Shown one piece after another: positions 11,236 through 22,489 of a stretch of 64,000 bases of DNA (within the stretch, counting starts at the first letter, position 1; every line of letters begins with the position of its first letter). The stretch is from Powellomyces hirtus (Eukaryota > Chytridiomycota > Chytridiomycetes > Spizellomycetales > Powellomycetaceae). A program made the position numbers and the translations under genes. Location: assembly GCA_025526995.1 (NCBI GenBank), contig JAHLKG010000013.1:434001-498000 (forward strand), written 5' to 3'. A model generated the notes under the pieces. That model did not search any database. It saw nothing but the letters and a program-made list of their open reading frames with translations, and was not told the origin of the DNA.

Positions 11236-12369
11236 CGTACCAGCTTATCACAGGTATGAAGGTCGTAATGGCACGAGCTTGTAAAGGAGAAGCCAGGGAG
11301 ACGGGCAAAGTCCTAATCTGGAATGGAACGGCCGTAGTTCGCAAGCTGGCGGACCGGGTGTTTCTTTAGGTGACTGCTCGAATGGCTGTGACAGCGTCGG
11401 GAGGGCTTCTCGCTTCGGAGACGGACGACGGAGGGCTTTACGCTGGAAGACGAAGGTCCTACACGCGGCAAAAAGGTCAAGCAGCCCCAGCGAAACAGAA
11501 AAACAGGACTGCTCGAGAGGATAACGTGGGAGAGACGGCGGCCCGCCTTGCAGAGTTCAGCAAGTGGCAGTATACGCAGAGAAAGCAACGAGTCAGACAA
11601 CAACAGGGGGAGGCGAACAGAAAGGGTAGGCAGTGCAGACAAAACAAAGAAACAAACGGTCAAACAGACAGACGGAGGAAAAAAAGGTGGGTGAGAAATC
11701 AAATCGATGATGATGATGATGTTTGTGGGAAAGCGCGGCGAGGGACTCTTAACTGAGGCAACTAAACTATTGTAACTTTACGTGACACATCACCAAAGTC
11801 ACGTGTTCCTCGCCCGCCATTTCCAAGTTATCTTTGACTCTCCGTCTTGTTTTTTTTTTTGTACGAACTACTTGTTGAAAGAACAAGCCTCATATTCAAG
11901 AGCTAACGTGGACAACGCTTGTTCTCTATCTAAAAATTCTGGTTTTGACGCACGAATAATTGATTGCTCAATCATGGCATCCCTGCCAGCTCCTATTCGT
12001 ACCCTCCGCTTTCATCCATGAAGGCAAAGTTCAACGCATCATTGGTGCCTTTGATGGGATTGCAATCATCGTAATGCGGCATATCAAACATTCTCTTGTC
12101 GCCATTTCAGGGTCTCTTCAATGGAAACGCTCGCGTATTCCCTCATGCCCTCCTCATACCGCTCAACGTCTTACACCGGCCTTCAGTTCTTGACACGCCG
12201 CATCGTTGGAGGGCGGCATCAAGTGAATTAATTGCATCATCCAGGGCGGGGGGGCAACTTTTGTGGGCGATCAGGTTGGGATGATTGGTGAGACGAGGAT
12301 ATGCGAAGTGGGGCGATCTGATTGGCCGGCGTCATGTCAACCAACACTTTCAGAAAAGAATACCAGATC
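11236..12369. other. Intergenic region upstream of the Sip5-like gene
   Basis: Contains the promoter and 5' side of the minus-strand Sip5-like gene, a GA-rich stretch (about 11560-11750, ending in a gatgatgatgatgat run) and a T11 run at about 11850. Long frames here have no domain and biased composition. No gene is supported. Confidence 0.45.
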
Positions 12370-12895
12370 CTGAATCATTCAAGTCCTCGGCATTTTGTTT
12401 GCTAACTTTGTGAATCGCGCATCCACCTCGTCGTCCGCAAATCCAAAGGTTTCCGGGTGGCCGAACACAACCCAGTCAATGCGGTCTTTTGTTAAATCAA
12501 ATGATCCGCGACAGCTTGTGGATCGCGAAGGAACCGCATGGGCTCCAAGAAGATGCTGACACGCCGCCCGTGATGAGAGTGATGCACTGCAGGGCGGCCC
12601 TTGCTGCTTAGCTCTTCCAACTCTGGTGTCACAGGAGTCGTGCCCCACCTACTGGATCTGGCGCCGTATCGCTCAGGTAACACCATTTGACGCGGGAAAG
12701 CGTTCCTTCAGTAACCACAAGTACATCAAAAGAGACCGTTTGGTGTTAATGTGCCAACGGGCTGTATAGGATACATCGCGCCCACCGCGCCATGTTTCTG
12801 TAGACCTTGCGCGAGCACCAGTCCTCCCAGTCCACCCCCAACGATGAGCGCTTTCGGCTTGTTAGCCAATGGTACGACCAAAAAAGCGGACGATC
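12370..12895 (-). pseudogene. Decayed FAD-dependent monooxygenase fragment
   Basis: The minus strand carries KPKALIVGGGLGGLVLAQGL, a perfect dinucleotide-binding fingerprint (GxGxxG) typical of the N-terminus of group A FAD monooxygenases. It is preceded by TTG where a start Met would be expected. Sequence downstream jumps between frames (LPERYGARSSRWG; DWVVFGHPETFGFADDEVDA), and the catalytic middle and C-terminus are missing. It is a relic; no substrate can be proposed. Confidence 0.5.
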
Positions 12896-12994
12896 GAACG
12901 AGCGACAGGTTAGAGCATAGCACCTTGGCTGACGTCCCTTTGGGTCTGCGACATGATGCGCCGCGGGACGTGTGAGTTCTTGGCGTCGTGCAAC

Positions 12995-13058
12995 CACAAC
13001 CCCTGAAATAGAATACTCGGTTGTGTTTGTGTAGACGGGCACACGTTTTAATGTGCCG
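12995..13058 (+). repeat. Dispersed two-hairpin repeat, copy 1
   Basis: A 64-bp unit with two potential stem-loops: CACAACC pairs with GGTTGTG, and GGCACA pairs with TGTGCC across CGTTTTAA. Related copies lie at 16332-16398 and, inverted, at 38364-38420; all three are outside coding sequence. They share atactcggttgtgtttg-like and gtagacgg-like cores. Confidence 0.6.
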
Positions 13059-13337
13059 GCGGGGTTCCCCTGTCAGTCCACTGGCATGTAGTGTACAAGT
13101 AGTCCGTTTGAACTTTGCCAGCGTAGTCGTCGGCGCGTAGAACGAGTTCACGTGACATACGCGTTGCGTCAGCAATGGCGGGCGCCTTCCGTTAAAGTGC
13201 CGAAACAGCGCGCCTCACGATTGAACGGGGCGTCCGGGCTTGCATTCACACTTGGTACACATCCGATATTTCCCTGTAATCTTGATCCGTTCTACGCGAT
13301 ACAAAAAAAGCAAGCAACCACACCAGAGTAAAATAAA

Positions 13338-16188
13338 ATGTCATTAGAAGAGCGCAGCAAGCGCATCCGGGTTTTCCGCAATGGAGACATTCACGACAGA
13401 GGCCGCAGGCTCGTCGTAAACCCACGCGTATACCGAAATTTTGAACAGGTAAATCTGCACTCTACTATCTTCGCTGCTCCTCAACTTCTGACATCACTAC
13501 CTGGCAGTTCCTCTCCCGCCTTTCCAAAGACCTCAATCTTGTCAACGGCGCTGCACGTCGAGTGTATGCACTCGAAAACGGGCACCCGGTGACAACGCTG
13601 GAGGAACTCGCTGATGGGGCCATTTACATTGCGTCTGCTGGTGACCCGCTGAAAAAAATTCCGTATCAGGTGGATTCTACACATGCTGTGGGTCCGTTAC
13701 CTGAAGGCGCGACAATTGGGAATGGGCCGTGGAATCCGGCCACGATTGTGCCTAGACGCAGGTTCAAGGATCCCACGAGGCGGAGTGAGGATCAGAACTT
13801 GGGAAAGCAGGGAAATGAGCCAGAACGCGTGTTGTTCGGACCGACAGTAAGTGTAGAGCAGATGTTGCAATGCACAGCGCAACAGATTCCCATATTCTGA
13901 ATGAAACGACAGTTTCATTGTATTGGAGGAGTGATGCTTGTCAGTTCGCTTCGCGTTCTCAAATCTTCTCTTGCTCCCTGTAGTCCAAAGCATACAAAAT
14001 CACCGTATTCCAAAACGGTGAAACCACAACCCCTGGAACAAAAATGATCCTCAACTATCGTAACTGCCGATCCTACGAACAGCTTCTACGGCACATGACA
14101 GAGTTGCTGCGCATCAGCGTACGCAAACTTTATGACGCGGAAACGGGCGGACGGATTAGCAGCCTGCGCCAGATCCGCGACGGGCAAAACATGGCTGTGG
14201 CGACGAGTACGGCGGATGGCTTCAAAAGAGTGAATTATCAGTTTAGTGATGGACGTCGGGATGTAGGTGAAGATGAAGTAAGTGTTCCGTGTTGGTTTCC
14301 CGCTCATGCGTTCCGATTTTCGTTGCTCGGCGAGATAGCTGACTGGTGTGTTGTTTGACAGAGTCCCCGGATTTGCACTTTCTTCCCGAATGGTGACATC
14401 CTGCACATTGGACAGACAGTCCCCGTTACCAAAAAAATGTTCCCTACCATGCAAAGGGTACGCACTGCCTTCAGCCATCCCACGCTGACCGAATTGTGAT
14501 ACGTGAAATGTCTCACGCAACCCGTCTTCTAGCTGCTGGACCATCTCAATGCCAAACTCCACATGCTAACCGGACAGATTCACAAAATCTATTCCCTGTC
14601 CGGCCAAAGACAGCAAACCGTTGAAGACCTCGTCCATGGCGGCGGGTACGTCGTGGTGCCCAACAATGATTCGTTCATTCATGCGCGGTACAACACCAAT
14701 GCGCTCAATACGCGCCACTCGTACCATCACGGCGCAGCAAAAGATGGAACCGGTACTGATGGCGGCAGTAGCGACGTCCCAACGCGACGGGTGCGGAAAT
14801 TGAGGAAGCGCAGGAAGCAGACTGCGTCGGCTTCTGAAGATGAAGCGGGTGAGAAAGTGCAGAGACGAATCATGCATCGTAGAGAGACAGGCGGGAGGCT
14901 GAAAGAGGAGGAAGAACATGAGGCGGATACCGGTTACCAGACTGACGTGACAACAATAGTCAAAAAGGGAGTTGTCAAGAAGAAGCCGGCAGTGACGGCC
15001 TTAACTGCACCTGACCCCACACCACCGCCTGCACCGGCTCCATCGACCGTAAAAGCAATAGCGCACGCTCAGATGTTGACTCCGGGGGCCGCTCCCCCGC
15101 CGCGGCCACAGCAGGTGCCGGTAAAGCGAGAGGTCGACGAACCCGTTTACGATGACTTACACCGCCGTATACAACCTACAACAACCACAACAACGATCGT
15201 TACGGCTTCTCAGCCTGTGTACGGTCCACAAACGCATGATGAGGCAGGATGGGTCCAGTCACAACCCCGCCTGGACGCGTCCAGCATTGTAAAACAGTAC
15301 ATTGAGCCACAGAGGGAAGTACAGCACCACGGCGAGCCCCCTGCGAAGAAGGAGCAGAAGGAAGAAGCGGAAAGTCGTGGGCTCAAAGGCAAAAAGCAGC
15401 CGCAGCAACAAACGCAACCGCTACCCATTCCACCGATCCCCGCAGAGCCGATGCCCACAGAACAACCTCAACATGAGATTGTCGATTCTTCAGGCGGCAG
15501 CTGGTACGTGAGCCCGACTGCACAGCGCAGCGACAACACGCAGCCGGCTGCCGACATTGGTACTGTGAGGATCACTGACAGCGAGGAGACTGGGGAGCCG
15601 GGGGAGCCGCAAGGCTACTTCACTAAAGGTGGAAAGTGGCTGCAAGGACAAGCTCCCCAGCAACAACAGCTGCAGCAAGAAGTGCAGTCCCCACAAACGG
15701 AAGAATCAGGCTTCACGTTCGTGAAGAAGAGTAACGCAGAGGGCTACTTCACCAAAGGCACCAAGAAGCCCGCACAGCAGCAGCCAAGCAGTGGAGGCGG
15801 CGGAGGAATCATTTCCAAAACCATCCGAAAAACCAAACAGGGCGATACGACCACCGAGATTGACGAAGAAGTGCTTGAGACTCCCGATGAGATGGTTGCG
15901 ACGCAAAGAATAGTCGTGCATGGCGACGCGAACGACATGTACGGGGAATCATCACAGATCCGGGTTTTGAAATCGACAGCTCAGCAGGAGCAGCAGCAAC
16001 AATCGTCGTATTCGTCTTCTCCGACTGCAACTCGTCATGGGAAGGGAGAGGAAGAGAAAGATGAGGAGGAAGAGAAAGAAACGGAAGAGAACGAATACGA
16101 GACCGTGGTTACGACTACCACTGCGCCCGCGAGAGGGAAGAGAAGGACTTTGCTTCCAGGATTGCCAAGGAAGAAGACAAATTCATGA
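13338..16188 (+). CDS. Triple doublecortin-domain protein
   Basis: Five exons: 13338-13448, 13508-13846, 13984-14277, 14362-14457 and 14533-16188; all introns are GT-AG in phase 0; 831 residues. Three doublecortin (DCX) folds are visible. DCX1 (about 8-92) starts RIRVFRNGDIHDRGRRLVV. DCX2 (about 152-237) starts YKITVFQNGETTTPGTKM. DCX3 (about 251-345) starts RICTFFPNGDILHIGQTVPV, and its last introns cut the domain. The rest is a low-complexity Gln/Pro/Glu/Lys-rich tail with two GYFTKG-type motifs and a basic C-terminus. DCX domains bind microtubules, and in several lineages such proteins associate with cilia or axonemes; a flagellar or cytoskeletal role is inferred. The nearest named family member cannot be decided from sequence alone. 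Confidence 0.88.
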
Positions 16189-16841
16189 GGGGAAAGCCAA
16201 CTGTGGACCAGTCCCTTTCCTTTTCCCAGCTCTATGTTCCTGTTATAGTAAGAATTCTCTGAACGATATTGATGTGATGCCATCCCCTCTCATCCATTGG
16301 GTCTCCATTACGAGTACTCAACTTCAGTAAGCACAACCCTGCAATAGAATACTCGGTTGTGTTTGCGTAGACGGATGCACACGCGTTAGTGTTGACAGCC
16401 CACGTAAGAGAGACAGGGACAGTTTAACGTCGTATCCGGATGGTCCCCCGCGAGTCCTCACTGCTGTGAGTTTCCATCCTGAGCAGGTGCCCCGAAAAAG
16501 GAAGTGATCGAAGGGTCTGAAATGTCTGCCTCATTTCCCACCTTCTGGCATCAGCGCGTTCTCTCACACCCTGCATATTATACTGTAGCTACTGTACCTC
16601 TTTGCAAGTACTGTACATTTCGCAAAGGCAAAAAAAAACTTCCTGTGAGTACTTTGCGTGGGCGCAGCAAGGCGATACCATAAAGTGTCACCGCGAAGCT
16701 CCTTTGCAGTTGGCATCGTTTAGACAGTTAAATCTCGAAAACGTCGGAGTTTATTTCAACCAAAAAGGTGATGCTTGGCTGTGTTGCTCGCAGCTAGTAC
16801 AGTACATCCACACTAACGATGTCTTAAAGCGGCAATAGGCC
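16189..16841. other. Intergenic region between doublecortin and F-box-like genes
   Basis: Holds two-hairpin repeat copy 2 (16332-16398). A duplicated ctgtagctactgtacctctttgcaagtactgtac-like stretch lies at about 16580-16615. No further coding signal was seen. Confidence 0.45.
16332..16398 (+). repeat. Dispersed two-hairpin repeat, copy 2
   Basis: Shares the CACAACCC, aatagaatactcggttgtg and gtagacgg blocks with copy 1. The first stem is intact; the second is degraded (gcacacgcgttagtgttgac). It sits about 140 bp past the stop of the doublecortin gene. Confidence 0.6.
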
Positions 16842-17621
16842 ATGGATCTACCTTTACTCATCATTGAAATCATCGTCGACTGGCTCTGGGATGATATCTT
16901 GCTCACAGTCAATACGTCGCTCTACTTTAGACTTGTCAGAGTTAATAGAGGATTCAAGACTGTGCTGTATGATGATCGAAAACGCAATGATCTCATGAGG
17001 ACGCAGGCCGCTCTCATCAATGAAGGTTTCAATCAACGAGTTCTACGTGTCAAGGATGTGCTCACGAACCCTTTCGTTGCCAAACTCCGACTTCGGATGA
17101 TGGGAATACTCCTTTCCGACTGGGATGGGCCGGGACAAAGAAAGGCAATGAAGCTGTTAAAAAAGCACCAGGACCTGTTCGAGTCGTCCATGGTCGAGCT
17201 CGAATCGCCAGCGATGCTGACTCGGAAGGTCTTTTCTGCCGCTTCCCGCTTGGTCAGGTCCTCCACAGCCTTTAGCTTTGCCGGCATCCTGCGATTGAGA
17301 CCCTTGGGAAAAGAAATGTGGTTGCTCAAGGATGTGGTCAAACAAGAGTGCAAGGTGTCAGTTCAAACTTTCGATTGGGCGGTCCTTTATTCGCTGAAAC
17401 ACAACCCGTTTCTGGTGGACTTGGAGACACGGAACTTGTATTGGATAGCGGCTGTTCCTCGAGCCCTGCTGAGAGACGTTGCTGATGACGAGGAAGAGTC
17501 CGTGCATGATTCTCTCGACGATATGACAGAGTCCGGGGATGATTCTGTCGACGATATGACAGAGTCCGGGGATGATTCTCTCGACGATATTACAGAGTCC
17601 GCGGCCGAGGATGAAAATTGA
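16842..17621 (+). CDS. F-box-like hypothetical protein with acidic tail repeats
   Basis: A single exon of 259 residues from ATG 16842. The N-terminus MDLPLLIIEIIVDWLWDD, then LYFRLVRVNRGFKTVLYD, resembles a degenerate F-box, in which a short helix bundle is followed by 'lv+vnr.f+' and a hydrophobic region. The middle (about 60-215) matches no family I recognise. The C-terminus has three 11-residue acidic repeats (DSLDDMTESGD type) encoded by 33-bp tandem repeats. A partial inverted paralogue lies at 17990-18436. A ubiquitin-adaptor role is possible but unproven, since no LRR or WD repeat follows. Confidence 0.6.
   Translation: MDLPLLIIEIIVDWLWDDILLTVNTSLYFRLVRVNRGFKTVLYDDRKRNDLMRTQAALINEGFNQRVLRVKDVLTNPFVAKLRLRMMGILLSDWDGPGQRKAMKLLKKHQDLFESSMVELESPAMLTRKVFSAASRLVRSSTAFSFAGILRLRPLGKEMWLLKDVVKQECKVSVQTFDWAVLYSLKHNPFLVDLETRNLYWIAAVPRALLRDVADDEEESVHDSLDDMTESGDDSVDDMTESGDDSLDDITESAAEDEN
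17508..17606 (+). repeat. 33-bp tandem repeat, 3 copies, coding
   Basis: Three near-identical 33-bp units (gattctctcgacgatatgac... type) encode DSLDDMTESGD repeats in the acidic tail of the F-box-like protein. Length is a multiple of three, so copy number can change without a frameshift. Confidence 0.8.
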
Positions 17622-17989
17622 ATTCTCAATATCACTCGCGCAGATAGCGCCGCGCAGCAGTTGCTACCCACCTGCATTCGAAAAACTGGTCATTTTCTGG
17701 TCGACCGAGAAAGTCTAAATAGGCACTGATAGTCTTGGAATCGCTTTTAAGAACATGTGAGAGTGCGGCTTAGCGTGGTGTAGAGACGCCATGGCATATA
17801 TCTGTATCAAAATGGGTATGTTTTATAATACGGATATTTTGATGCTCAAAAAGATGTGATGTTTCAACATGTTATCACCTCCTGAGAATCGAAATGCTTG
17901 AGACCTTCCAGATCTGCGTATTTGGCAAAGATGTGACAGCTTAGTTGATTCCCATCTCATCATCCAATATGAATATTGCGTACCCGACA

Positions 17990-18436
17990 TCAGTCCTCCA
18001 ATGCCGTTGTGCTCGAGCAATACACGCATCCCAAATCGATTTTGATGCCAAATGATCTCCAAATTCGTACCATTGCACGCTGGAGGCTCTTGCCGTATTT
18101 GGTCAACAAGTTCTCTGCGTACAGTGCACGTTTTGTGGTAAGGGGGTGGATGTCGCGAAGATGTTTCATAAACTGCCAGAAGTTCACGTGTAGATTCAAA
18201 AAGGGATTCGTCACCTGCGTTCCAGTGTCGCGGTCCACGGTCTTGCGCAGAACGGCAGCCTGAGTCAACATGACCCATTTGCGTTGTTGATAAAAGGCCG
18301 CTTTGAAGGTTTTGTTGATCAACGCGAGCTTGAGAAAGAGTGATGTGTATGATTTAAAGCTCATATCCGCCACTAAGTGATCGATAATGCTGTCGATAGG
18401 AGCGAGTGAAAGCTGCGATCCATTCGCTTGCAGCAC
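17990..18436 (-). pseudogene. Truncated inverted paralogue of the F-box-like gene
   Basis: 148 open codons without a good ATG (the frame opens after a TGA at 18449-18451; the first Met is internal, MSFKSYTSLFLKL). It aligns with the 16842-17621 product: SLFLKLALINKTFKAAFY versus SLYFRLVRVNRGFKTVLY, then TQAAVLRK versus TQAALINE, then TNPFLNLHV versus TNPFVAKLR. It ends at a stop about 110 residues before the end of the paralogue. It could instead be a short functional gene with an upstream exon not recognised here. Confidence 0.45.
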
Positions 18437-18440
18437 TTTG

Positions 18441-19435
18441 CGGGGAGATCACGAAGAGTACTCCGGAGATGGCCTGACTTCCCCGAAATGCAAGCTCAGC
18501 CACGACACCGAGAGGGCCGCAAACCATATGGTTTGCCATAAATTTACTCCTATCACCTGACGAGAGACATCTCGTTACAGCCGACTGCCAGACTGAGTCG
18601 CAACTATGATATTGTTGACCACGCAGAAGGAAGGGCATAAGCTCCTGGTTTTGGATTAAAGGTCCTGGTAGCGTTCCGGCGACCATCCTTTTCAACATGA
18701 CAAGGCAAAGTGGTTTCTGTCTCGGTTTGGTCCGATAATCAATTCAAAATCTGAAGATGTAATATCTGGAACCAACTGTGGCGCAGTTTGTGATACTCGT
18801 GCCCGCGTTTGGCTGAAGTAGGAGGAATATGTTGCGTCGCATATCTTAAACACATTCAGCAAGATGTGATCAGCACCTCCCTATTTCCTTACGAGCAAGG
18901 TTCAAACCGTCTGCGCTAGTCTAACTTTGGCTATGGCAGGCGAATGACCAACGTCTCCATCTTAGCATTTCAGCGTGAAATCGTCGGGGCCGAGTCTCTT
19001 GAGAAGTGGTTGCTTGAATGAGCCAAGCGTGGCGTGCACGCAGATGAGGGCACTTGAGGTTAAGGCCCGTCGTACTGTTTGCGGTAGACGCGTCTGCGCG
19101 TGGCGCATGCCTTGCCAAGCCACAGGTCATATCACCATTTTCGGACACGCGCCCGGAATGACGACATGACGAGAGAAAGAAATAATAAAAGACACAGCTC
19201 ATCAAAAATGTCTCCAATCAGATTTTCACTCCAAGTTGATGATTGTGGGTCCATGGATCCGGCAACTGGGACTTTCAACTTATCGATATGCAAACATCAG
19301 CCTGAACTGCAAGCTGCAAACGGGCCCCACCACGTTTTTTTACTTTGCAAGTTGGGGATGTTGTATAAAGATTGAAAAGAGTGTTACCATGCTGATCATG
19401 GATGTCATGATGACTCACGACGCTACAACGACACA
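18441..19435. other. Intergenic region left of the transposon island
   Basis: Contains only short frames without domains (for example 18354-18698 on the minus strand). No promoter, RNA gene or repeat stands out. It ends at the TA target site of the Tc1/mariner element. Confidence 0.4.
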
Positions 19436-19437
19436 TA

Positions 19438-19480
19438 CAAGTGCGTTTGCATTTGAGATGCACAGTGCGCAAAATTGCTT
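19438..19480 (+). repeat. Left terminal inverted repeat of Tc1/mariner element
   Basis: 43 bp starting CAAGTGCGTTTGC directly after TA. It differs from the right repeat at three positions; each is A/T here and G/C there, in CpG contexts. Confidence 0.85.
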
Positions 19481-20748
19481 CAGATAATATTCACTCATTT
19501 GTATGACACTACCAGTGTTCCGGGACATTTCCAAAGGACCCAACGGCGCTGCTTGCGGGCAGCTCTTGTCTTCCAGCATTTCAACCAGATGTCGTCAGAC
19601 GAGACCTCCATCAAGCGTGAGCCTCAGGGCCATTGTTTTGATGACTTCGACTTGGAGGGCCACGATGGTCTTCATTGTGGATTGCCACCCTCCTCCCCTT
19701 TGGCCCACAATGCTTCAAGTGACCTTGACGACGACCGCACTCCCACACTGCTCCCGCCATCTTCCTCTTCTCGCAACGCCAACCACCGTCCGCTGCTGTC
19801 TGATGCCTGCCGCAATCAGATTGTAGGCATGTCTGTTGCAGGGCTAACCAAAGGCCAGATCGCAGCTAGGCTGGGAGTATCACAATCAACAATCAGCCGC
19901 ATTCTTCAGCGCTACAACAAAACTGGAGATGCAACTTCTTTAAAGAGACGTGGACGGAAACCCATCCTTCCAGCACCAGAAACTTTGGAAGCTGTCTATG
20001 AGGTGATCAAAGCCAACAGCCGTGGCAGCTTGGTTGAGTTTCAAGCTGCTCTGAGCGAAAAAGGCTTGAATTTCAGCCGTAGCAAGGTCTACAAGATCAT
20101 CAAACAACTCAGGATGGGCAACTATGCTGCTGCTTGCAAACCACTTCTTGATGATCGCAAAATGAAGCTCCGATTTGAATGGACAGCCATGCGACGACAC
20201 TGGCTTGCAGAGGATTGGCAGAATGTTATACATTCTGATGAGTCATACTTTACAGTGTTTGGGACTCGGAAAGAACGAGTATGGTGTGAGCAAGGAGACC
20301 AAGAAAAATACTTGCTAGAGAATGTCAAGAAGCGGGTCCAAGCCAATGGAGGTGGTCAAATGGTTTGGGGCTGCATTAGCTACCATGGCGTGGGACCCAT
20401 CTTCTTTCCGGATGGACGTATCGATGGCGAAAAATACGCAAAGATGTTGACAGAAGTCTACATTTCCTGGCTACAAATATTGGAAGAAACACATCCTGCA
20501 GAGGGATGGTCAGCGGGGATCAACCACACAGGTGAGACAAACTGCAGAAGCATGGAAGCAGATACGGCTGCTGAATACTTACTTTTTTCCAGGTTACATT
20601 CTTCAGGAAGATGGCGCATCTCCTCATACATGCAAGCACACGACAAAGTGGAAGACTGAAAACAATATTGCAGTCCTTCCAAACTGGCCCCCCAGCTCTC
20701 CGGACCTCAACATTATCGAAAAAGCTTGGGATATTCTTGATGCGAAGA

Positions 20749-20753
20749 TCCGT
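20749..20753 (+). other. 5-bp target-site duplication, left (TCCGT)
   Basis: TCCGT immediately before the left LTR is repeated at 28596-28600 immediately after the right LTR. Five base pairs is the usual staggered cut of Ty3/gypsy integrases. Confidence 0.9.
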
Positions 20754-21028
20754 TGTAATAATACTAGGTCCGTTGCCAGAGTCTAGTCTTCTATTCGGGA
20801 ATTCCCTATCTCTAATTCTACTGTTAGATCACTAAGTCTTGAATGCGTCCTCGTTGGAGCATTCCTTCTTTTCTTCTAGGCCGCGGAGCGGCCCTGGTCA
20901 CGTGATGGCCATCCATGGCCATCCCTGAGGTCTAGTACCCTTTGGGATGCTGACGCTAGCATCCATCTCACGCGGGGCCCTTCCCGACGCGTGTCTAGGC
21001 TTAGGCTGGTGAGCCACGCCTCATTACA
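20754..21028 (-). repeat. 3' LTR of the gypsy element (275 bp)
   Basis: 275 bp, TG...CA ends, seven substitutions from the 5' LTR (28321-28595). All seven are transitions and in every case this LTR has A or T where the other has G or C. Confidence 0.95.
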
Positions 21029-21036
21029 CCCCCCTT
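21029..21036 (-). other. Polypurine tract
   Basis: AAGGGGGG on the minus strand abuts the 3' LTR; it is the expected plus-strand DNA primer position. Confidence 0.75.
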
Positions 21037-21474
21037 AGATTCGCGACTATCTGTTAGGCTGGAATCTCTTCACGAGGCAAAGCTTGCCTAAGCCGGGCGG
21101 CGGTGGGTTAATGGATGCTGACGTGGTTGTGGGAAGATGAGGCTGGGGAGGCGACCCTAGCGCGGGTCGCGTCGCGGTAGTCTCCGACGGGTAGTCTCCG
21201 CCTTTCGTGGTGCGCGAAGTCGTCGGAAAGTCTATTTCTCTCTTCGTAGGGGCCCTAGATGAATCATGAGTAGCTTCCTCCATACGGATTTTGATAAGTA
21301 ACATCTGCTGCGCTCCGTAGGGGATGAAACACTAACACCTGAATTTCCGAGCGTTCCCAAGCAGGTCGAGCCTTTAAAAGGTACTGCCCGTTGGATCTCC
21401 CCCTCTCGCTCTTCTTTTCTTTGTAGCTTGACGAACTCACACCACACACACACACATACGCACACACACACACC

Positions 21475-22222
21475 ATGGCTGACACCCCCAACAACTCTCC
21501 ACCCCCCCCCGACACCACCACCACCACCATGGGCAAGCGCCGGCCCGCCCAACAACTCGCGAAAGGCGCAACCAAGCGGGCCCAGCCCGCCCGGGTGAGT
21601 AGGGGTCGGTGCTCGTCCTCGGCTGTGGCAACTCGTCTCATGTTCCCCGTCTTCTCTTGTTGTCTACAGGACCCCTCGGTCCATGAAAAGTCCACCCCCG
21701 AGAGGTCGGCCGATTTGCCCTCTTGCTGGAAGTGCAACCAATTCCGCAAGAGCAAGATGTTCACATCGGAATGCCACCATTTGGTGTGCCGGCCCTGCAT
21801 GGTGGCGGCGGCCGATGACACGGTATGTCCCCCCCCTTCGCTGAGAGGCGGCCTGATGTCTTCCTAACGGTGTGGTTCCTTCGTTCCTTTGCTTTCCAGA
21901 ACGACGGCCCTCAGGGCCAGTTGACGTGCGGCGCCCCCCACTGTGGCCGGGTTCTCTTCTTTGCGGCCATCCCCGCTGGGTGCCAGTTCGCTGGCTGCAA
22001 CCATGTCGGAGCGGACCTCCGCATGTTTCCATGCAACCATCTCCACTGCATGGGCCACGTCCGTGCGTAAGTAGTACTCTTCGACCTGCTGCTGTCTTAC
22101 CTGACTAACTCAGCTCTCTCCGCAGCGAGATGAACGTGGCAAATTACACCCCCCTCCGGTGCGGGTTGGGCGACCGGTGCCACGGCAACCAGTGCCAATT
22201 CTCCTTCACCAAGATTGGTTGA
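21475..22222 (+). CDS. Antisense four-exon gene for a double RING-like Cys/His protein inside the retrotransposon
   Basis: Exons 21475-21594, 21670-21822, 21900-22066 and 22126-22222 are joined by three canonical introns (75, 77 and 59 nt; donors GTGAGT, GTATGT, GTAAGT; acceptors CTACAG, TTCCAG, CCGCAG), giving an uninterrupted 178-residue protein. It runs opposite to gag-pol, between the chromodomain and the 3' LTR. Cluster 1: Cys59-x2-Cys62, Cys75-x-His77-x2-Cys80-x2-Cys83, Cys101-x4-Cys106, a RING-like C3HC4 spacing. Cluster 2 echoes it: Cys119-x4-Cys124, Cys136-x-His138-x2-Cys141-x2-His144, Cys159/165/170. The N-terminus is Thr/Pro-rich then basic. Zinc binding is inferred; E3 ligase activity would be speculation. 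It could be a captured host gene or an element accessory gene. Unlike gag-pol, it has no premature stop. Confidence 0.7.
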
Positions 22223-22489
22223 TTAGTTCTCCCCCCCCCTCCTTCTTGTACATACTTTCACTTGTTGCCTGTTGCTCCTTCAGGGCCTGGCCTTCGGCCC
22301 GTATAATCAAATTCAGTACCACAATCTTATCGCTGTACTTGCCTTCTCATCGCTGTGCTCCCTTGAGCCTTATAGCATTTCGTATGCGTCCGCCGTGTCC
22401 AATGTCACTCGGCTTCCTCCCGGCTATGGTGCTCATGGTAGATGCCCTGCATCACACTTCTCCGTTGGGAAGACCACCCAACGGTTCCC

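Noticed and set aside
11370..11756. 128-codon plus-strand frame upstream of the Sip5-like gene
   Set aside because: GA-rich low-complexity translation (RQQQGEANRKGRQ) overlapping the promoter side; no homology recognised.
18354..18698. 114-codon minus-strand frame next to the truncated F-box-like paralogue
   Set aside because: It overlaps the paralogue in another frame and shows no domain; probably a shadow.
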